Origin: Anopheles merus
Taxonomy: Eukaryota > Arthropoda > Insecta > Diptera > Culicidae
Assembly (NCBI RefSeq): GCF_017562075.2
Contig: NC_054081.1
Coordinates: 18,341,634 to 18,405,633 of the forward strand
Length of the DNA: 64,000 bases
Direction: 5' to 3'
Part shown: positions 59,099 to 64,000 of the stretch, in pieces
Layout of the letters: the number at the start of each line of letters is the position of its first letter
How positions within the stretch are numbered: the first letter of the stretch is position 1
Program-made: the position numbers and the translations under genes
Notes under the pieces: model-generated
Told to the model about the DNA's origin: nothing
Databases searched by the model: none
What the model saw: the letters and a program-made list of their open reading frames with translations, nothing else

Positions 59099-60286
59099 TA
59101 AATTCACATAGTTTATTGTTATACAACAAAACAATGAATTCAAACAGATTCGAACTTGTGCTGTGTACTTTTTCGCAATCCCTTCGAATAAGCTCGTTTT
59201 GTTGCATTTTTGAGCTTTTCATAAAAAAACGAGCCAAAACTTTATCGGTGACCACAGCCTCTTCTGTGCTGCCATGAAGTCTAAATAATTCAAGAATATT
59301 TTTATGTGTCATCATAGGAACTTTTTCTTTTCCCTTACCTATGCCGGTCCAACTACAGAGGGTCAAAAAATTTTTTGAAAAAATTAGATCCAAAATTTCT
59401 ATCATCCTATTTTCGGGGGTGATTTCCCATATGTTATGTTCTAACCATGACGAAACTTCATTGAAATAATCTGGTTGGGCCAAGTTTGATTCTAAAATTG
59501 ACAGCTCTTCTATGCTACTGACCACTTGAAATCCTATGTCATTTCTCTTGCGACGCATGGATACCGGAATAACTGTTTTATCTAGAAGAATATCCAATTT
59601 CGCCAAAACTGTAGACATTGCTCTTTCTAATTTTTCCAATCGTTCGTCAATACTAGGAGAAAGTTCAGGTGTGGTAATCACTGTTTTGTCTGCAAGAATA
59701 TTAATTTTGATAATACAATAAACAAAGTATTTTCTAATCTATCCAAGCGATCATTCGTACTGAGATTTGCAGGTTCCGAATCGTGTAGTTTAAGTTGGTC
59801 AACTTCACTGCTAGTTTCATCCTTTTCCAAATATTCCTCTTCCTCAAATTCTATTGAATTGTCTTCATTCAAGCATTCTATGGCCTCGTTACTCTCTTCT
59901 TTTGGCTGTTCCTCAACTAACATTTGTTGAAATCTGTTGTCTGGTTTGAAAGCATGTTGCTTCGTCTTTCTAGGTTTGTATAACTTTTCTTCGTGCACAA
60001 CACTACAATCCGTTGATGAAACCAAACACATATCCTGTATAATGCGATTAGCTTGTGCGATTGTTTCCAGTCCTGTACGTTTTATCTTGCACATTATTCT
60101 CTCCCATGAATTAGAAGGCATGCTTGAATCATCTAGTAAAAGCGCGTTTAAACTATCGGCTCGCCGGACGTTTGGCCACATAAGGTAATTTATCCCTTTG
60201 CTTGTTCCTTGAATCCATGTTTCAGGGACGGCCAACAGCTCCTTGTGGCCTCTACCATCTACAGTTTCAACGATGTTAAAAGGCAT
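59070..60286 (-). pseudogene. DUF4806-type transposon-associated protein, frameshifted
   Basis: Starts at an ATG (60286) with MPFNIVETVDGRGHKELLAV. It follows a pattern I associate with insect proteins carrying a C-terminal DUF4806: an N-terminal module with WIQG, YLMWPNVRR, SWERIMCKIKR and an A.ANRII helix, then an acidic linker. Two similar coiled-coil blocks follow (LDRLENTLFIVLSKL and LEKLERAMSTVLAKLDILLDK). The C-terminal domain then has SSIEELSILESNLAQPDYFN, a FLTLCSWTGIGKGKEKVPMM core, and a hydrophobic helix. The frame breaks once, near 59678-59700 between the two coiled-coil blocks; the intervening sequence is too short to be an intron. The last 29 bases overlap the transposase end on the opposite strand. 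Its role in transposition is unknown. Confidence 0.7.
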
Positions 60287-61308
60287 TTTCCAGACTATAT
60301 TTATGATGATGGAAATAGATACGTATGCCTGGAAAAGTCATCAATTGGAATTAGATATGCAACAAAATACAAAAAAAATCTTTCGTTCAACCTCACCGTA
60401 GATTTTCTGCTGCCTTTCTGCCCTGTGTGTTCTGCCTGAATGGTACGGGTTGTCGTTTGGAAATACATTGTTGGTTTTGTTCCAGGAATTTCTGAGACTC
60501 AGCGAATATCTGCAGTTTGTCTATGTGGTTGCAATGTTGTGATGATTTCGGATGGGTGAATTTATTTTTATAGCTATTTGATGTTACATCGAGACATCAG
60601 GGCAAATAGCTAACATAGGAAAGGGAAATGACATAGACACGGAGGTCGACTGTTCAAAACTCACTAATAAAGACAAATAACACTAAATTCTAACTATAAC
60701 TATAACACACACATCAAACTAACTTAACACATTAAGCATATACAGCACATACATACAATGAATATCAGAAGAAAGCTCACATCAACCCAACACACCAACA
60801 CATTCACACAATCCATGCCTGACAAGTGTGATAGCGCGCCTTTTTTTTTTGAGGTTATGTAGTCTTACTTGACAACAAAACGCTAAGGCAAATTTTCTTG
60901 CAAATCCATGACACGAAGCTGCTTAACAGCTTTTTGAAAGTCCTGTCTGGAACTTTGATGCTGTTTATCTACTGCAAAAGGCGAATTAGAGCAGCGATCT
61001 TTAGCGTGCCAAAATGAGCTGCTTAAGCAATTCTGGCTATTTGGGTTGTACCGATGTCATGCATTAAAAAGCTATGAAGTTCCACCAAGTTCAGTACCCT
61101 TTCTTAACAAGCCTTCAAGTTCCACCATGAACCCTACACAAAGTGCTAATCAGCCGCAAAGTTCCAAAAAGTACCATGTGCCTGTTAAAAAGCTCCATAG
61201 TTCCGCAAAGTACCGTCTGTCTCTTAATCAGCCACAAAGTACGACATCGGAACGATTTTTCGTTAAACAGCCCTAAATCAGCTATAAAGTACGAGCTGGC
61301 TATTTGGG

Positions 61309-62669
61309 CAACTTACGTGGTAAAGTTTAAAAAAAATCAAAATAAAATACTTACAGGCTGTTTAAAATTACAACTTATGCACCAAAAAATCATAAATTAA
61401 AAGTTGAGAGACTACGGAAAATTTCAACTCAATAAAAGCAATGAATCAAAAGTTATTGCAGTTCGAAGTTGAAAAAATACCCGGGTATCTTTTGCCAACT
61501 TAAAGGTTAAAAGAACCGTTAAAAGGTTTATACCGGCTTTACCCAATTCCCTCAGCGTCAAGGTCGATGAAGACTGTACATAAAAGGCCATCACTAGATC
61601 AGCAGATTCAATAGCGTACGAGGGAACTGAGGCAACGGAGCGAAGTTGTAAATATGGCACATACACATGAAATGAAGGACCCCGTGGGGTCAATGAGGAG
61701 GAGTGGTGAAGTGTATTTATTTTTGTGGCTATTTAATTTTGTCCACCAACACAGTCGTAGACCAGCGCGAACTTTTTCGCTGGCTTGAATGCTGGCATCT
61801 TGAATCCTCAAAAACCCTCACAACGCCTTTCAAAAAACCTCGCCAGAGTTCGGAAAATCCTCGCTTTTGGAGCGCTGGCGAGCTCACGAAAACCAGGTTT
61901 TTTGTCCTGACATTCGTTTCGTTTACTTTCCCGGGTTTGTTACTTGCTAGTCGCGGGTAAACGAACGCATGTTCTTGGAATTGATGATAAATGAAGATTG
62001 ATCGGCGGATTGATAATTTAAAATCGAGCAAAAACGATATTTTTTTAAAGAAAATGGTGGAAATGATTCCTTTTTATGATTGAGGATACAGTGAACACGG
62101 CTACTTTTAACAGCATGGTTTAAAGGTGTCGGTTATTGATACCTTTTCTTTAGACCGTTTTAGAGAACAATAAATATATGCACTTTATTTAATGCACTCC
62201 ATTTTTTTCTTGGCTATCAAAATGTGTTTATCACATGTTCTACAGCAAGAATGGACACATTTCGATGTGTTGTGAAAGGGGTGGGCGTTGTAAAGCGAAT
62301 ATAACACTGTATGTAACCCACGCGTAAACAAAACCGAACAAGGGACGGTTCCGGGAACGACCATCAGAGAGCGCTGCCGAAGCGTGTACGCTTGCAGATT
62401 TGTTTGAAAACTCGAGCCCAAACGGAAAAGTGATTTTGTTTTGACCGGAGCTGACAGTTGGAAAGCAAAGCTAGGGAAGCGGCGTCTCGGGAGGTTTCCG
62501 CAACGATTTCCCAGTCGTAGGTGTTTGACGAGGTTTAAGGAAGAAAAGCCGAGCGAAAAAAGCGCGAAACACTTATTTGTTGTTTCCGATACCAGAAAGA
62601 AAATAAAAATATTGTGTTTTCCGCGTGTGCCGAAAGGAAGTTGTTAATGCCCGGTGTAGCAGAAGCAGC
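61309..62669. other. Upstream region of the dystrobrevin-like gene
   Basis: About 1.4 kb with no supportable gene or named repeat. The 5' leader of the gene starting at 62670 probably lies in the last 250 bases. Confidence 0.5.
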
Positions 62670-64000
62670 ATGATGTACGATCAGCAGATCGACGAGAGAG
62701 GCTACCTGGTTTACCGGAACCGGTACAACGGCAAGACGGAGCAGGACAACCCGAACCTGCTGTTCATTTTACTGACAATCAACGAAAAGTATGCTGGCGC
62801 CCGCTACAGCACGTACCGTTGCGCTGGGAAGCTGCACGCCCTCCAGAAAGCCCTGCACAGTGAGTACACATATTGCGCTGGTTGCGTTAGCTCGCCGTGC
62901 TAATTGCCGTGTTTTCACTCTCCCTCCCTCCCCCCGTGCTACGTAGCATCGTACATTCCGTTCGAGATGGTGCACTCGATCCTGAACCGCCACCAACTGA
63001 ACCTGATCGACAGTGCGCCGTCGATCAAGCCGGGCCAGCTGGCGAGCGTGGTGCACGACGTTTACTTTGCGGCCGCCCGGATGGGCTACTTCGACGAGCT
63101 GCCGGCCCGCCCGAACCTGGACGCGGCCAGCGCCCTGCTGGCCGGTTTCCTCTGGGCTGTGTTCGACCCGAAGCGCACCACGCCCGTGTCGGTGCTCGAG
63201 CTGCGGCAAGCGTTTCTGCTGCTGTGCGATCACGCCACCCACGGCCAGCTGGTGTGGGAGCACTTCCGACTGACCAGCGACCACAACCTGTGCGTGTCGC
63301 GGCACCGGTTCGAGGCGATGCTGACCGTCCTGTCCAAGGTGCTGACGTTTCTCGGCGAGCCGGACCACCTCAGGCCGTCGATGGTGCAGCAAATCACCGG
63401 CGAATGTTTCGCCAACTACCCGGGGCTGGTCGGGCTGACCGAGTATCAGTTTTGCTGCCTGTGGAAGCTCTCCTCGCTCTTCTCGTACTACGCGAACGTG
63501 GTCACGCTCTGCAAGCGGCTGCACGACACGGAACACATCACCCACGGCATGCCGTGCTACGGCTGCCGGGCCCCGATTCGGGGCCTGCGCTTCAAGTGCC
63601 AGCGCTGCCGGCACGTGTCTCTCTGTCTCGATTGCTTCACCGCCGGCTATAGCAGCAAGCGGCACAGCATGGCGCACAAGATGTACGAAATCAGTGCCGG
63701 CGAGGGCGAGACCGGTTCGCGCTGCACCGCTTGGGCAGGCAAGGTGTGGCGCTGGTTGCGGGTGACGGCGACGGGAGGGGCCAGTGGGGCCGCTACTGGC
63801 AGCCGTGCGGCGGCGGCCGGCGGTGGCAACGATGGCCTGCCTAGTGCGCCCTCGGCGTACGAGAATCTGGAAGCGAAGCTGATCGACACGAAGGCGGTCG
63901 ATCTGGGGCAGAGCGAGGAAGCGCTGGCCGGTGAGCTGGATGCGGGCGGCGAGCGGCGCGGTACGGCGCAGCGCCGTGAGTCAACGATTAGCAGCACGCT
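62670..64000 (+). CDS. Dystrobrevin/dystrophin-family ZZ-domain protein, dah-like (5' part)
   Basis: Two exons are visible, 62670-62859 and from 62947, joined in phase 1; the frame is open to the window edge (414 residues seen). An N-terminal helical region with RYSTYRCAGKLHALQKALH matches the start of the EF-hand-like segment of dystrophin and dystrobrevin (the RFSAYRTAMKLRRLQKAL type). Two diverged EF-hand-like blocks follow (about residues 60-240). A ZZ zinc finger comes next, from Cys267: CYGCRAPIRGLRFKCQRC, then CLDCF and a pair of histidines. After it the chain becomes Gly/Ala-rich. The divergence from true dystrobrevin suggests the insect protein Discontinuous actin hexagon (dah), a membrane-associated actin organiser of Drosophila cellularisation, but dystrobrevin itself cannot be excluded. 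A GTGAGT-like donor near 63931 could end this exon before the window edge. Confidence 0.75.

Larger units (their letters stand above)
56653..61045 (+). mobile_element. CACTA/EnSpm-like DNA transposon with two convergent genes (4.4 kb)
   Basis: The ends are CCCAAATAGCCAG and its inverted copy, with subterminal regions shared with the short MITEs at 54671 and 40132. Inside are a tnp2-like transposase gene (57020-59098, +) and a DUF4806-type gene (59070-60286, -), overlapping tail to tail. From 60300 to 60900 there is AT-rich non-coding DNA. The element lies within a reversed copy of its own derivative. The ends are not the canonical CACTA, so the superfamily assignment rests on the transposase. 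Both genes are frameshifted, so this copy is probably not autonomous as it stands. Confidence 0.8.
56262..61308 (-). mobile_element. Reversed CCCAAATAGCCAG MITE split by insertion of the full-length element
   Basis: The MITE occupies 56262-56652 and 61046-61308; between them lies the 4.4 kb element. The left part is the reverse complement of the right half of 54671-55335, and the right part is the reverse complement of its left half. Joining them across the insertion recovers the order seen in the intact copy (GAGCCACCTT then ACCGATGTCATGCATT). A TT dinucleotide is present on both sides of the insertion. Confidence 0.85.

Noticed and set aside
1..64000. CRISPR arrays, prophage or bacterial transfer
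   Set aside because: No spaced identical repeats, and the genes have introns and insect relatives throughout.

Overview
The window reads as nuclear DNA of an anopheline mosquito, most likely the Anopheles gambiae complex. Coding exons are GC-rich with short phase-conserved introns. Intergenic DNA is full of (CA)n and (GA)n runs, SINE200-like elements and many MITE-type DNA transposons. The proteins are insect orthologues (Arp2, obstructor chitin-binding proteins, DNAI3/WDR63, mitochondrial SerRS, PRCP, TRAPPC1/Bet5, a dah/dystrobrevin-like protein). Drosophila Arp2 and obst-A are, from memory, X-linked, so the X chromosome is a weak guess. No bacterial operon logic, CRISPR array or rRNA is present, and no tRNA is supportable.

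Layout. 1-2051: intronic DNA of Arp2 with a SINE. 2052-3286 (+): the last three coding exons of Arp2. 4990-24345 (-): four three-domain chitin-binding (CPAP3/obstructor) genes in a row: a Peritrophin-A-like gene, two obst-A-like paralogues, and the obst-A orthologue. The three obst-A-type genes have the same five-exon structure with identical intron phases, so they arose by tandem duplication. They should act together in the chitin-containing extracellular matrix or cuticle. 24410-28047: a near-perfect 1.8 kb tandem duplication starting 65 bp upstream of the obst-A start codon. 28933-34026 (-): a four-exon axonemal dynein intermediate chain (DNAI3/WDR63-like).

36.7-42.4 kb is a transposon graveyard: hAT-like fold-back elements built from GGAGCC-type degenerate repeats, pogo/Tigger-like MITEs with TA target sites, a TTAA-flanked element, PIF/Harbinger-like MITEs, and a MITE with CCCAAATAGCCAG ends. 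42728-44029 (+): single-exon mitochondrial seryl-tRNA synthetase. 44.6-45.4 kb: another hAT-like simple-repeat element. 46459-47748 (+): an unrecognised 324-residue protein with a good TATA/initiator promoter. 48.8-49.4 kb: a 27-bp minisatellite. 50600-52388 (+): a secreted or lysosomal S28 carboxypeptidase (PRCP). It converges on 52493-53130 (-), TRAPPC1/Bet5, which appears to use a GC-AG intron.

54.6-61.3 kb is the most unusual part. A 4.4 kb CACTA/EnSpm-like transposon (tnp2-type transposase on +, DUF4806-type protein on -) sits inside a reversed copy of its own short non-autonomous derivative; another intact derivative lies 1 kb upstream. Both element genes carry frameshifts. 62670 to the window end (+): the 5' part of a dystrobrevin-family (dah-like) gene with a ZZ zinc finger.

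Exon limits were worked out by hand from splice consensus, reading-frame continuity and remembered family sequences. Remote-homology names are recognition from memory, not database results.
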